Below the pieces are notes generated by a model. The model saw only the letters and a program-made list of their open reading frames with translations, was not told the origin of the DNA and did no database searches. Shown in pieces: positions 24,885 to 33,897 of a DNA stretch of 64,000 nucleotides. Position numbers and translations under genes: made by a program. Every line of letters starts with the position of its first letter. Within the stretch, counting starts at the first letter, position 1. Location: positions 1,364,001-1,428,000 of the forward strand of contig NZ_JAZGLW010000001.1 of NCBI RefSeq assembly GCF_036409155.1. Direction: 5' to 3'. The stretch comes from Mycobacterium sp. 050128. Its GTDB lineage: Bacteria; Actinomycetota; Actinomycetes; Mycobacteriales; Mycobacteriaceae.

Positions 24885-25977
24885 AAGTCCGGCAGTGTCG
24901 CCGACCGATAGCGCGCCGCAAGCGCGTGCCGCGTGGCATTTCTTCCAGCAGATGATCGCCGACGTCACCAAGATCGTGACCGAGGACGCCGAGACCGAGC
25001 GCGAGCTTCTCGAGGGGCTGCGGGTGATCGCCCGGGTGTCGTCGCTGTGTTCGCAGATGGCCGTCGAGGCCGACACTGCTCGCCCGGGGTTCTTCGATAT
25101 GTGTTCGGACACCCGGATGATCGGCGGGCCCAATCCCGACGGCAATTATTTCCTGGCGATGATCCGCGGTGATCGGCGCTATCGGATCACCGGTACTCGC
25201 GGCACGACTACCTATCTCGGATTCCAGATCCTGGCCGGCACCGGCCTGACCCCACGGCGAATGTCCAACTACCTCGGCGACACCAACCTGGAGCTCACCT
25301 CCGGTGAGTTCGCGCTGGTGCTGTCGGCCGACGAGCCCGCGGATCCAGCCGGGGCGCAATGGATACAGATCCCCGATGACGCGTCGTCGGTCGTGGTCCG
25401 CGAGTACATCGCCGATCGCGACGCCGAAGAGCCGGCCACGATGCGCATCGAGGCGCTCGACCCCGATCCAGTGACCGTGCTGTCCGATAACGAACTGGCC
25501 GAACAGTTCACCGCGATGGCGTGGTCGCTGATGAAGCTGACCACGCTGCACCGCACGATCAAGCCGCAACTGCTACAGCAGCCCAACACACTGTTGACCG
25601 CCGAGGCCGCCGACCTGGGTGCGGCCGACACGACGCCGGACAACCTGTACATGATGGGCACCTTCCGGCTCGACCCCGGCCAGGCGCTGGTACTCGACAT
25701 CGAGCCGCCCGACACCCGGTACTGGAACGTCACGCTGGAAAGCGTTTGGCACGAGTGCTTCGAACCGCGTCGCCGGCACAGTTCGGTGACGAACCGCGGG
25801 GTGCAGCCGGATGCCGACGGGCGGGTGCGTATCGCGATCTCCGCGCAGGACTTGGGGTTTGGGCATTGGCTCGACACCGGTGGCCGGCATCGCGGTTTCG
25901 TGGTCCTGCGCTGGCTGGACAACCCCACCCCGCCCGACGTGAAGGTGTCCGTGCGCGAGGCCGGGGAGCAGGCATGA
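24877..25977 (+). CDS. DUF1214 domain protein
   Basis: About 366 residues. The C-terminal DUF1214 domain is visible as RYWNVTLESVWHECFEP, RVRIAISAQDLGFGHWLDT and FVVLRWL. The N-terminal half is helical and then beta-rich (RGTTTYLGFQILAGTG). The biochemical function of the family is unknown, but such genes often sit beside sulfotransferase-like and acyl-CoA catabolic genes in mycobacteria. ATG at 24877 lies inside a short palindrome. Its TGA overlaps the ATG of the sulfotransferase gene by 4 bp, so the two are coupled. Confidence 0.78.
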   Translation: MSQSPAVSPTDSAPQARAAWHFFQQMIADVTKIVTEDAETERELLEGLRVIARVSSLCSQMAVEADTARPGFFDMCSDTRMIGGPNPDGNYFLAMIRGDRRYRITGTRGTTTYLGFQILAGTGLTPRRMSNYLGDTNLELTSGEFALVLSADEPADPAGAQWIQIPDDASSVVVREYIADRDAEEPATMRIEALDPDPVTVLSDNELAEQFTAMAWSLMKLTTLHRTIKPQLLQQPNTLLTAEAADLGAADTTPDNLYMMGTFRLDPGQALVLDIEPPDTRYWNVTLESVWHECFEPRRRHSSVTNRGVQPDADGRVRIAISAQDLGFGHWLDTGGRHRGFVVLRWLDNPTPPDVKVSVREAGEQA

Positions 25978-27146
25978 CGCTGCAGGAACGATTCAACCCC
26001 GACAACCTGATCGCCGCCGCCTGCGAACAAGTCGGCAGCGACGACTTCGGCGATGACGGCTGGCAGCCCGGGCTGCAACTGTTGACCGACGGCCTGGTCA
26101 ACGACGCGCGGCTATCGCCGATCGGCGTCGAGGTCGCCCACCTCGACCTCATGCGGGCCCTGAAGAACCGACTCGGCGTGATCGCCTGGCGCAAGCAACA
26201 TCCCGAGATCGCGGAGAAGCCGATCACCGCGCCGATCTTCATCGTGGGACAACCGCGCACCGGGACCACCATCCTGCACGACCTGCTGGCCCAGGATCCC
26301 GAGCTGCGCGCACCGTTGACCTGGGAGGTCGACGAGCCGTGCCCGGTCCCGCGGCCCGAGACCTATCACAACGATCCGCGCATTGCGCAGGCGCAGGCCA
26401 GCATCGACATGTCCGAGCAGATCGTTCCGGGCTTCCTGGCCTTTCACCCGATGGGCGCGCTGCTCGCCCAGGAGTGTGTGCGCATCACGGGCAGCGAGTT
26501 CATCAGCATGATCTACACCGTTCAGTATCGGCTGCCGCGTTACTATCGCTGGCTGCTCTACGAGGCGGATCACGCCGGCGCCTACCACTATCACCGAATC
26601 TTCTTGCAGCATCTGCAGTCTGGGATTCCCGGACAGTGGTTGCTGAAGTCGCCCGCGCATCTATGGCAGTTGGACAAGTTGATGGCCGAATACCCCGACG
26701 CGCTGGTGGTGCAGACGCACCGCGATCCGCTCAACGTCATCTCGTCGATCGCCGCGCTGACCAATCACCTGCGGCGGATGGGCAGCGACGAAACGAGCAT
26801 CGCCGAGTGCGCGGCGCAGTCGTATGAAGAGATCGTCGTCGGCCTTGAGCGCGGGATGGCGATGCGCGACAAGGGCGTTGTGCCCGAGGGCCGGATGATC
26901 GACGTTCAGTTCACGGATTTCATGAAGGACCCGTGGCGCACGATCGGCGACATCTATCAGAGACTGGGCCGCGAGCTCAAGCCCGAGGCCGAGCAGAAGA
27001 TGCGTGACTTCCTGACCGCCCACCCCGGTGACGGCGGACGCGGACGCTACACCTGGTCTGACACCGGCCTGGAAGCCGACGAAGTGCGCGAGCGGGTGCG
27101 TGATTACCAGCAGCGCTACGACGTACCGACCGAGGAGCTGAAGTAG
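25974..27146 (+). CDS. Sulfotransferase family protein
   Basis: About 390 residues. The PAPS-binding 5' loop is GQPRTGTT near residue 92, and the 3'-phosphate block is QTHRDPLNVISS. LLKSPAHLWQLD lies between them, as in the Stf-like Sulfotransfer_3 group. These enzymes either transfer sulfate from PAPS to a lipid or alcohol, or, in some actinobacteria, have lost that activity. ATG at 25974 overlaps the stop of the DUF1214 gene (ATGA). It converges on the DUF35 gene at 27240. Confidence 0.83.
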   Translation: MTLQERFNPDNLIAAACEQVGSDDFGDDGWQPGLQLLTDGLVNDARLSPIGVEVAHLDLMRALKNRLGVIAWRKQHPEIAEKPITAPIFIVGQPRTGTTILHDLLAQDPELRAPLTWEVDEPCPVPRPETYHNDPRIAQAQASIDMSEQIVPGFLAFHPMGALLAQECVRITGSEFISMIYTVQYRLPRYYRWLLYEADHAGAYHYHRIFLQHLQSGIPGQWLLKSPAHLWQLDKLMAEYPDALVVQTHRDPLNVISSIAALTNHLRRMGSDETSIAECAAQSYEEIVVGLERGMAMRDKGVVPEGRMIDVQFTDFMKDPWRTIGDIYQRLGRELKPEAEQKMRDFLTAHPGDGGRGRYTWSDTGLEADEVRERVRDYQQRYDVPTEELK

Positions 27147-27180
27147 CCCGGCCGACTGCTACGCAGACCGAGTTCCCCCC

Positions 27181-27224
27181 CAGCCGGGCGCTCGCACTCC
27201 TGGGCCCGGCCAGCCGGGCGCTCG
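27181..27224. repeat. 14-bp direct repeat in a convergent gap
   Basis: CAGCCGGGCGCTCG occurs at 27181-27194 and 27211-27224, 30 bp apart, in the 93-bp gap between the sulfotransferase and DUF35 genes. It could be a terminator-related structure or simply local duplication. Confidence 0.4.
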
Positions 27225-27239
27225 GCGCAGAAGGAGAGG

Positions 27240-27650
27240 CTAGTCGGCGGGCTCGTAGCGCAACATCGTGACGTCGTGCTCGGGATAGTCGAAGAACACC
27301 GGGCGCACCCGCATGCCGACGTTGAGATCCACCGGATCGACATTGACCATCTCGGTGGAAAACCTTGGGCCCTCGTCCCATTCGACGATGGCGAGCAGCT
27401 GTGGAACGGCGTCGGCGAAATGCGGGCTGACGGGCCGGTGCGCCACGGTGAAGGAATACAACGTCCCCATACCGGAAATCTCGCGCCATTCCAGGTCGTT
27501 GGCCAGCGTGCGCGGCGCGCGTACCCGCGGATAGAACACGTACGCGTCCGACGACGGCGAGTACTGAATCACGATGCGATGCTGGGCCAGCGCGTCCCAA
27601 AATGGGGCGGTGGTGGGTGTTTTGACGGGCATCGGACGGTCGAAGTTCAT
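27240..27650 (-). CDS. DUF35 OB-fold protein lacking zinc-ribbon cysteines
   Basis: 136 residues. The OB-fold is recognisable (GMGTLYSFTVAHRPVSPHF, and later LNVGMRVRPVFFDY) and matches the DUF35 protein at 14768. The N-terminal region where zinc-ribbon cysteines are expected reads QYSPSSDAYVFYPR and contains no Cys at all, so metal binding is lost. ATG at 27650 is 3 nt after the thiolase stop. Its likely role is a subunit or chaperone for that thiolase. Confidence 0.8.
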   Translation of the reverse strand: MNFDRPMPVKTPTTAPFWDALAQHRIVIQYSPSSDAYVFYPRVRAPRTLANDLEWREISGMGTLYSFTVAHRPVSPHFADAVPQLLAIVEWDEGPRFSTEMVNVDPVDLNVGMRVRPVFFDYPEHDVTMLRYEPAD

Positions 27651-27653
27651 CAG

Positions 27654-28862
27654 TCAGTCCCCCTGCAGGATGAGCGTCGTCTGCTCGGACAGGATTCCGC
27701 CGTTGCCAGATACGAAAGCCCGGTTGCAGTCGGCGACCTGCGCGGCGCCCGCGCGGCCCATGATCTGGCGGGTGGCGTCGCAGACATGGTGCATGCCGCC
27801 GGCCAGCCCCGCTTGGCCAAAGCCGAGCTGACCGCCGGCGGTGTTGAGCGGAAAGTCACCCCGGAAGGTCAAGTCGTGGTTGGCGACGAACTCCATCCCC
27901 GTGCCCTTCTCGCAGAAGCCCGCATCTTCCAGCGACAGCAGCACGGTGATTGTGTAGCAGTCGTAGATCGACACCATGTCCATCTGCTCACGGGTCAGGT
28001 CGGTCATCGCGAATGCGGTGTCAGCGGCCGCGGCAATCGGTGTCGACAGCAGATCTTCGGCGTAGGTCGGTGTCTTGAACGGCACGTGCTCGCCGAATCC
28101 TTTGATCCACACCGGGCGATTGCGCGAACGCCTGGCGACGTCGGCGTTCGCGACGACTACCGCGGCGCCCCCGACACACGGCATGACGATCTCCAGCATG
28201 TGCAACGGGTCGGCGATCACCGGGCTGGCCAACACGTCCTCGACCGTGAGCGGCTTGTCCTTCCAGATCGCGCCGTCGGTGTGGTTGGCGTTGGTGCGGG
28301 TATCGACGACGATCTTGGCCATCGCCCGCTCGTCGTAGCCGTAGATCGCCGCATAACGCTGGGCCACCTGACCATAAGGTCCGTTCTGCCCGAGGTTCCC
28401 GTAGGGAATCTCGAATTCGGCTTGCGGAGAGCCATATTGGTTGCTCGAGGAGCCGAAGAACATGGCGTCGACCATTGGCCGGGGCTTCTGCTTCGACATC
28501 GGTGTGATGTAGCGCGCGGGCAGCGCACACAGCACGGCATCGCAGATGCCGAGCTCGACGGCCGCGGCCGCCCGCCACACCATGGCTGCGGCGCTGGCTC
28601 CCCCGAGATCTACGTGCTCGGCGAATCGTGCACCCACGCCCAGGTATTCGGCAATCGTGGAGGGGACGAAGATCTCCGACTCGGCGAGGTGGGAGGCGAC
28701 GATCCCGTTGACGACCTCACCCGGCAGTCCCGCGTCGTCGAGCGCCGCGGCGGAAAGCTCGGCCCATTGCTCAAGGGCGAAGGGGGCGGGTGACGCCTTG
28801 TTCAAGCGCTCCGGGGGCAGCTCGACGTAGCCGACGATCGCGGCCTCTCCGCGTAATCCCAT
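27654..28862 (-). CDS. Thiolase-like lipid-transfer protein, second copy
   Basis: 402 residues, of the same Ltp/SCP2-thiolase type as the gene at 15181. MVSIYDCYTITVLLSLEDAGF and NTAGGQLGFGQAG are the late conserved blocks. The start ATG at 28862 has AAGGA upstream, 7 nt away. It sits between the FadE and DUF35 genes in one operon, consistent with beta-oxidation-like C-C cleavage after dehydrogenation. Whether it is a thiolase or a retro-aldolase depends on residues I cannot place with certainty. Confidence 0.8.
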   Translation of the reverse strand: MGLRGEAAIVGYVELPPERLNKASPAPFALEQWAELSAAALDDAGLPGEVVNGIVASHLAESEIFVPSTIAEYLGVGARFAEHVDLGGASAAAMVWRAAAAVELGICDAVLCALPARYITPMSKQKPRPMVDAMFFGSSSNQYGSPQAEFEIPYGNLGQNGPYGQVAQRYAAIYGYDERAMAKIVVDTRTNANHTDGAIWKDKPLTVEDVLASPVIADPLHMLEIVMPCVGGAAVVVANADVARRSRNRPVWIKGFGEHVPFKTPTYAEDLLSTPIAAAADTAFAMTDLTREQMDMVSIYDCYTITVLLSLEDAGFCEKGTGMEFVANHDLTFRGDFPLNTAGGQLGFGQAGLAGGMHHVCDATRQIMGRAGAAQVADCNRAFVSGNGGILSEQTTLILQGD

Positions 28863-28883
28863 GGCGTGTCCTTATTTTGGAGT

Positions 28884-31109
28884 TTACTTGCGGGGCAGGC
28901 CCAAGATCATCTGCGCGATGATGTTCAGCTGGATCTCCCTGGTCCCGCCACCGATCAACTCGGCCGGTAGATGCAGATAAGGTTCCACGACCGCGGCGTC
29001 GGCGTCGTCCACCATCGCGACCTGGCCCGTCAACTGCAGGGTGGACTGGAAAGTCCTTCGCAGCAACACGTTCATCGCTACCTTGGCGATGCTGGACGCC
29101 GGACCAGACGCCTGCCCGTCGAGCAGCCGGATGGTCTCGCGCACCCCGAGCGCCCGAATCGCGTTGGTGTACGCGTCGAGCTCACCGAGCTCACGCAGCG
29201 CGTCGTCGCGGTCGGGCCCGGGTTCCGATGCGAGGCGGCGCAGTGCTATGGCCCGGTCGAATTTCACGTACCCACTGATGGCCGAACGCTCTTCGGCCAT
29301 TGTGGCAATCGCGAGGCTCCAGCCGTCGGTCGGACCGCCCAGCAGCATCTCGTCGGGGACGAAGACGTCGTTGAGGAACACTTCGTTGAAATGTGCCTGA
29401 CCGGTGGCCGTTTTGATGGGCTGGATTTCGATGCCGGGCGAGCGCATATCGAGGAGGAAATAGCCGATGCCACGGTGCTTACTGGCTTCGGGGTCGGTGC
29501 GCGCTAGCAGCGCACCGAGGTCGGCGTACTGCGCCAACGACGTCCAGATCTTGTGGCCGTTGATCCGCCAGCCGCCGTCGACCTTGGTGGCCCTGGTGGC
29601 CAGCGATGCGAGGTCGGAGCCGGCTCCCGGCTCGCTGAACAGCTGGCACCAATGGATATCGCCACGTTGGGTCGCCGGTATCAGGCGCTCCTGCAAGTCT
29701 TTTGGACCGGCGGCGAGTACCGAGGGCAGGATCCATTCGGCGATGTTCAGCGATGTCCGAACCAGACCGGGTCGCTTGGCGAACTCCTCGTCGATGATGA
29801 GCTGTTTAAGGGGACCCGCATCGACGCCCCAAGGTGCCGGCCAGTGCGGCGCCAGCAGACCGGCGTCGGCGAGCAACGTACGCTGCGGCCCGGAAGCCTG
29901 GTCCTCGTAGTCGCCGTGCGGGGCGGGCTTGTCGTTGCGCAGTTGCATCGCGGCATCAAGCGTCTCGGCGACCCACGACCGGAATTCGGCTTCCGCGTCG
30001 CCGAGATTCACCGACATGTCGCGCGTCTGGGTACACGTGAGCTCGCCCAGCCGTCTCGCCCAGCGATTCGCCGGGCCGATCGATCCCGCCAGGCTGATGG
30101 CCCGGCGCCAGTACAGATGCACGTCGTGTTCCCAGGTAAAGCCGATGGCGCCGAGCATCGTCAGGGCATCGAGCACCAGGTCCGGGATCGGCGAGACCGC
30201 GATCGTCGCGGCGCCGGCGGCCGCGAGGCGATGCTGGTCGAGTGATTCGTCGGCAGCGCGCACCGCATCCCAGGCCGAGGCGGTGGCCAGCTCGCTATTG
30301 ACCAGCAGCATCGCCGCACTGTGCTGCAGCGCCTGGAAGGTCCCGATCACCTTGCCGAACTGTTCCCGGGTGCGCAGGTGCGCGGTGACCACGTCGACGC
30401 ACCACTGCACTATGCCGGCGGTGGTACTGGCCACCAGTCCTACCGCGAGGCACCCGGCGCGATCGGGGTCGATACCGGTGAGGACATCCGGCTCGGCCAC
30501 CGGATAGTCGGCCAGCCGCACGATTCCGATATCGGTGACCAGGTCCGTGCCGGTCACGGATTCGATTGTCGTCGTTGAATTTTCCTTGCGAACAACGGCC
30601 CATACGACATCGTCACCGTCGGTGCGGGCGCCGAGCAGCAGCATCCGCGCCGAGCACACGCCCGCGGTCACCTCGGAGGTCCCGGAGATCAGCCAACCCT
30701 GGCCGTCGGGGCGCGCCCGAAAGTCTCCCCCGTCGGGTAGCACGACTGCGGCGGGTGCCCCGGACGCCAGCTCTCCCAGCAGCGATTCCGCCGCCGGCTT
30801 CGGATCGGCCAGTAGCGCAACGGCTCCCGTGATTACCGTCGGCAACAGCGGTCCCGGCAGTAGTGCCTTGGCCGCGGATTCCAGGACGCATGCGGCATCG
30901 ATCAGCCGCCCGCCCTGGCCGCCGAGGTTCTCCGGAAGATGCACGGCGTGAAAACCGTTGCTCACCAACGCGTCCCACCATTCGGGAAGCTGACCGGCCG
31001 CTAGGGCGTCGAAGTTGTCTCGTGTCGAGGCGATCGGTGCGTGCCGGCCGGCGAACTGGCCGACGGCCTCGCTGAGATGCTGCTGCTCAGGGGTCAGTCC
31101 CAGGGTCAT
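28884..31109 (-). CDS. Fused double acyl-CoA dehydrogenase (FadE6/FadE34-type)
   Basis: 741 residues made of two acyl-CoA dehydrogenase domains in tandem, at about 1-365 and 372-741. The first half has [21 protein letters not shown] and [16 protein letters not shown]. The second half has [28 protein letters not shown] and a C-terminal [16 protein letters not shown] block. In M. tuberculosis, fused proteins of this size (FadE6, FadE22, FadE34) act on steroid side chains or other bulky acyl-CoAs. It is the first gene of the operon running to 27240. A TetR operator and the divergent TetR gene are upstream. Confidence 0.85.
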   Translation of the reverse strand: MTLGLTPEQQHLSEAVGQFAGRHAPIASTRDNFDALAAGQLPEWWDALVSNGFHAVHLPENLGGQGGRLIDAACVLESAAKALLPGPLLPTVITGAVALLADPKPAAESLLGELASGAPAAVVLPDGGDFRARPDGQGWLISGTSEVTAGVCSARMLLLGARTDGDDVVWAVVRKENSTTTIESVTGTDLVTDIGIVRLADYPVAEPDVLTGIDPDRAGCLAVGLVASTTAGIVQWCVDVVTAHLRTREQFGKVIGTFQALQHSAAMLLVNSELATASAWDAVRAADESLDQHRLAAAGAATIAVSPIPDLVLDALTMLGAIGFTWEHDVHLYWRRAISLAGSIGPANRWARRLGELTCTQTRDMSVNLGDAEAEFRSWVAETLDAAMQLRNDKPAPHGDYEDQASGPQRTLLADAGLLAPHWPAPWGVDAGPLKQLIIDEEFAKRPGLVRTSLNIAEWILPSVLAAGPKDLQERLIPATQRGDIHWCQLFSEPGAGSDLASLATRATKVDGGWRINGHKIWTSLAQYADLGALLARTDPEASKHRGIGYFLLDMRSPGIEIQPIKTATGQAHFNEVFLNDVFVPDEMLLGGPTDGWSLAIATMAEERSAISGYVKFDRAIALRRLASEPGPDRDDALRELGELDAYTNAIRALGVRETIRLLDGQASGPASSIAKVAMNVLLRRTFQSTLQLTGQVAMVDDADAAVVEPYLHLPAELIGGGTREIQLNIIAQMILGLPRK

Positions 31110-31171
31110 GACCGCGCCCGCGCAGTGGCGAACATGGGCTTCGGCCGCACCGGCTGATATCCTTCCGTCTT

Positions 31172-31195
31172 ACAAGACGAACCGTCTCGTCTTGT
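31172..31195. promoter_or_regulatory. TetR operator (copy B), regulator/fadE intergenic region
   Basis: Perfect 9-bp arms ACAAGACGA and TCGTCTTGT around ACCGTC, in the 193-bp gap between the divergent double-FadE and TetR genes. The near-identical copy at 12491-12514 is 18.7 kb away before the acyl-CoA ligase. Confidence 0.8.
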
Positions 31196-31253
31196 GGAAG
31201 ATTACCGGGGCGGGTCGAGATCTGCAAAGCGACCCCCGGGCTCCGCCGCCCGC

Positions 31254-31280
31254 GGCGAGGACGGCGAGGACGGCGAGGGA
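31254..31280. repeat. 9-bp tandem repeat in the TetR 5' leader
   Basis: GGCGAGGAC occurs twice and then as GGCGAGGGA, head to tail, ending 22 bp before the TetR ATG. Copy-number change here could alter leader length, but no function is established. Confidence 0.5.
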
Positions 31281-31302
31281 CCTGACAGACGAGGATCACC
31301 AG

Positions 31303-31902
31303 ATGCCAACCGATCTCACCCAGGCGAGTCCACCGGCCGGCTCTCCAAGACGCCGCAGCGAGAAGTCGCGGACGGCCATTGTCACCGCCACGCGTGAGCT
31401 CCTTCTCGAACGCGGATTCGACGGGTTGACGATCGAGGCGGTCGCCGCGCGCGCCGGCGTGGGCAAGCAGACGATCTATCGCTGGTGGCCCAGTCGCCCG
31501 GCGCTCGTCGCCGACGTCATGCTGGAAGACGCCGACAAGATCCTCGCGTCGGTCGAGCACACCGACGACCTGGCTGCCGACCTGTTGGGGTGGGTGCGCA
31601 AGCTGGCCTCGACACTGACGACGGAACGCGGCTCGGCGATGCTGCGGACGTTGACCGTTGCCTGCATGGAGCACGAGGAGACCGCGGTCAAGTTGCGTGC
31701 CGGATTCAGTTTGCCGCTGCACAACAGCGTCCGCACCCGGCTGTTGGCCGACGGCATCGATGCGGCCACTGCGGAGTCGGCGGCCGATGCCATTGTCGGC
31801 GGCGTGGTTTATCCGATCCTCTCGGACGCGCGGCAGTATTCGCGGCGCCGGGCCGAATTGACCACGCAAATCATCGTCGATTCCTTGAAGCGCAAACGCT
31901 GA
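31303..31902 (+). CDS. TetR family transcriptional regulator of the acyl-CoA block
   Basis: About 199 residues. The DNA-binding domain reads [31 protein letters not shown], a clear TetR recognition pattern. ATG at 31303 follows a tandem-repeat leader. It is divergent from the fused FadE/thiolase/DUF35 operon, with a 24-bp palindrome between them. The same palindrome before the acyl-CoA ligase at 12535 implies that this protein also controls that gene, most likely as a repressor relieved by an acyl-CoA. Confidence 0.87.
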   Translation: MPTDLTQASPPAGSPRRRSEKSRTAIVTATRELLLERGFDGLTIEAVAARAGVGKQTIYRWWPSRPALVADVMLEDADKILASVEHTDDLAADLLGWVRKLASTLTTERGSAMLRTLTVACMEHEETAVKLRAGFSLPLHNSVRTRLLADGIDAATAESAADAIVGGVVYPILSDARQYSRRRAELTTQIIVDSLKRKR

Positions 31903-32063
31903 ACGCGCTGTATTGCGTGATGGAGATCGGTGCCGAAATACGGTCCGGGGTCCCGGGAAATAGTTAGATTAGCGAGCTATATCGCGGCCCATCGGCGAAA
32001 TTTGCGGTTCCGCTCAGGCGTTGTGCGGCTCCGCCCCGCTCGCCGCGAAAGTGGCTGGCATAG

Positions 32064-32179
32064 AGCATCATCTATGCGGATTGTGGGTATCACGAATTCG
32101 GATTGGACCTCGATCCGGTCGGATGTAAAGATCCGTTCAGTACCTCGATCGGACGACAATCCAGGAGCCCAGCAATGGA
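32064..32179 (+). repeat. Duplicated 115-bp promoter/leader block, copy B
   Basis: Aligns with 23360-23473: shared AGCATCATC, CGGAT, ATCACGAATTCG, ATTGGACC, AAGATCCGTT and ATGGA blocks. It ends at a start codon with AGGAG placed 7-8 nt upstream. No amidase gene follows here, so this may be a promoter relic or a duplicated regulated promoter driving something small. Confidence 0.72.
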
Positions 32180-32303
32180 CCTGTCCATTCAGCGAGTGTG
32201 GAACTCGCAAACTACTACGCCGAGCATCTGCATCCGGGGTTGCCGCGATACTCAAGGTGGTAGTAGTCCTGCGGCCACCCCAAATCCGGCGCGAGCGAAT
32301 TAG
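32175..32303 (+). pseudogene. Small ORF or gene relic after leader copy B
   Basis: The ATG at 32175 has AGGAG upstream and gives a 42-residue frame starting MDLSIQRV. A GTGT dinucleotide repeat at about 32196-32200 sits where the frame could have slipped. Reading from the second GTG (32198) gives a 21-residue tail ending LPRYSRW at 32263, which looks more protein-like than the open frame. I cannot tell a real small peptide from the remnant of a gene that once followed this promoter. Confidence 0.3.
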
Positions 32304-32313
32304 GCTTCGGATT

Positions 32314-32694
32314 ATGACGGACCGGCCGAGTCCGTGGGGGCATGAGCGAGCAAAGCTCTCGCACCAGTTGGACATGCGCGGTGAGGTTCTCGGCCGCAGG
32401 CACGCGCGGCGGCTTTGCCACCGCTTCGCGCGCGTCGGCGTCAACACTTCGCCGGCGCGCCTGCGAGCGATGCTGGCCGGAGCACCGTGTGCGGCGAGTG
32501 AAGAGGCCGATGTCCGATTCGCCTTGATCGCGGCCGAACTCGACCGTGAAGCCCGCACCGCGAAGTACCGGCAGATGAGACGCGAGGGCGCGCGATCATT
32601 ACTGATCGCCGGCATGACGCTGCTCGCATTGAATTTCCTGCTGTGCGCGGCCTACGCGCTGCTGAACCTGGCCCAACAGTCTTCGCCGTACTGA
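32314..32694 (+). CDS. Small mycobacterial protein with C-terminal membrane helix, paralog 1
   Basis: 126 residues of unknown function. The middle HARRLCHRFARVGVNTSPARLRAMLAG is followed by VRFALIAAELDREARTAKYRQMRREG and a hydrophobic helix (LLIAGMTLLALNFLLCAAYAL), so it is probably an integral or tail-anchored protein. It is clearly related to the protein at 43316, with about half of the central residues identical by eye. ATG at 32314. It is probably expressed alone: the next gene is on the opposite strand. Confidence 0.7.
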   Translation: MTDRPSPWGHERAKLSHQLDMRGEVLGRRHARRLCHRFARVGVNTSPARLRAMLAGAPCAASEEADVRFALIAAELDREARTAKYRQMRREGARSLLIAGMTLLALNFLLCAAYALLNLAQQSSPY

Positions 32695-32721
32695 CCGCTC
32701 GCGCTCTTCCGTTGGGACACA

Positions 32722-33897
32722 TCACCAAAGCGCGGGTCCGCTGACCTGCCGGCCCGCCGACCAGGTCGCCACCACCGCAGCCAGGGGCTCGGTGCGGACC
32801 GCGACCAGGTCGGCGGGTTGACCCGGTGTCAGCCCTCCGGCCTCGCGGCTCGAGGACGCAATGACGTGGCGCGGATGCGTGGTGAGCAGCGCCACCGCGG
32901 AGTCGATCGAAGCCACCCCCGCCTCGCTGATGGCCACGGCGGCCCGGGCCAGTGACCCGCTGTGGTAGTCCGATGTCAGCACGTCCACCACGCCGGCCTC
33001 GATCGCATCCCGCGCGGACAGGTTGCTCAAGTGCGAGGAACCCCGCCAGGCGTTAGGTGCGCCCATGACGACGGCGAGTCCGTTATTGCGGGCCGCCGCA
33101 GCAGCGTCCAGGGTCAGGGGGAACTCACAAATGCTGGCCCGCATCGCGGCCGCCTCGATGACGGCGCTTTCGCTGTCCGGGTCGTGCGTGGCGAAGACCG
33201 TGTTGTGTGCCGCGGCGAACCGGGCAATCTGTCTGCGGCGCAACGGTGTTCCGGTGGCATGCCGGTGCAGCGTCCCCAGCCAGCGGTTGAGTTCGTCGTC
33301 GTCCAGGCGCAACCTTGTCCCCATCGCCGGACGCCATGCCCGTTCGGTTTGGTATTGCCCCTGACCGGGTGTGTGGTCCATCACCGACAGCAGCCCGATC
33401 CGGCGGCCGTGTCGGCGCAGCAGTTCGGCTGTGCCGTCCACTGATTCGGGGTCGCTGACGTCGACACGAAGATGGACCGGCACCGGCACCGGGAGCGCGG
33501 CCGCGACCCGGTGCAGGGTCTCCAACACGCAATGAGCGCGGCGATATCCGTCGGCGGTGTCGGGTCCTTCGCCCACCGAGATGCACAAGTAGGGACGCAC
33601 GACGCCGTGGGCGACCGCGTCTGTCGCGAAGTCCTCCAGCGCGGCGTCCAGCGGAATCGAGGTTCCCGGCCGGGGAGATTCGAAGCGCGGCAACGAATCG
33701 GCGTGCAGGTCGGTGAACGCGGGCCAAAGCTGCAATGGTCGCAGATCGACTTGGGTCGCGTGTGGTGGTGGCTGGGTGTCGACGGAGCTGATACAACCAT
33801 CTTCGATCGTCACCCAACGGGGCGCGACGGCTTCGTCGTGGTCGACTTGTTCCGTAGTCCCGGTGATCACCCGGGCGGCTTGCAGACTAATCATCAT
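32722..33897 (-). CDS. PhnM-like amidohydrolase (alpha-D-ribose 1-methylphosphonate triphosphate-type)
   Basis: About 391 residues, close to E. coli PhnM in length. PhnM hydrolyses a ribose-phosphonate triphosphate intermediate in the C-P lyase pathway. Visible signature blocks are DLHADSLPRFESPRPG, VMDHTPGQGQYQ, VVMGAPNAWRGSSH and LTSDYHSGSLARAA, each typical of PhnM, though the first metal motif is H-x-D rather than H-x-H. No C-P lyase (phnGHIJ) genes are present, so it may act on another substrate. Two ATGs overlap the dehydrogenase stop (ATGATG, stop 33894), so it is the last, coupled gene of the operon. Confidence 0.8.
   Translation of the reverse strand: MMISLQAARVITGTTEQVDHDEAVAPRWVTIEDGCISSVDTQPPPHATQVDLRPLQLWPAFTDLHADSLPRFESPRPGTSIPLDAALEDFATDAVAHGVVRPYLCISVGEGPDTADGYRRAHCVLETLHRVAAALPVPVPVHLRVDVSDPESVDGTAELLRRHGRRIGLLSVMDHTPGQGQYQTERAWRPAMGTRLRLDDDELNRWLGTLHRHATGTPLRRRQIARFAAAHNTVFATHDPDSESAVIEAAAMRASICEFPLTLDAAAAARNNGLAVVMGAPNAWRGSSHLSNLSARDAIEAGVVDVLTSDYHSGSLARAAVAISEAGVASIDSAVALLTTHPRHVIASSSREAGGLTPGQPADLVAVRTEPLAAVVATWSAGRQVSGPALW

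Larger units (their letters stand above)
31903..32313. other. 411-bp intergenic region with leader copy B and a small frame
   Basis: No full gene is evident. It contains a perfect 7-bp inverted repeat GCATAGA/TCTATGC (about 32058-32077), the second copy of the duplicated leader (32064-32179) and a small ORF with a good ribosome-binding site (32175-32303). The next clear gene starts at 32314. Confidence 0.55.

Noticed and set aside
31254..31280. CRISPR-like or phase-variable repeat array
   Set aside because: Only three 9-bp head-to-tail units without spacers; too short for CRISPR, and no phase-variable gene is in frame with it.
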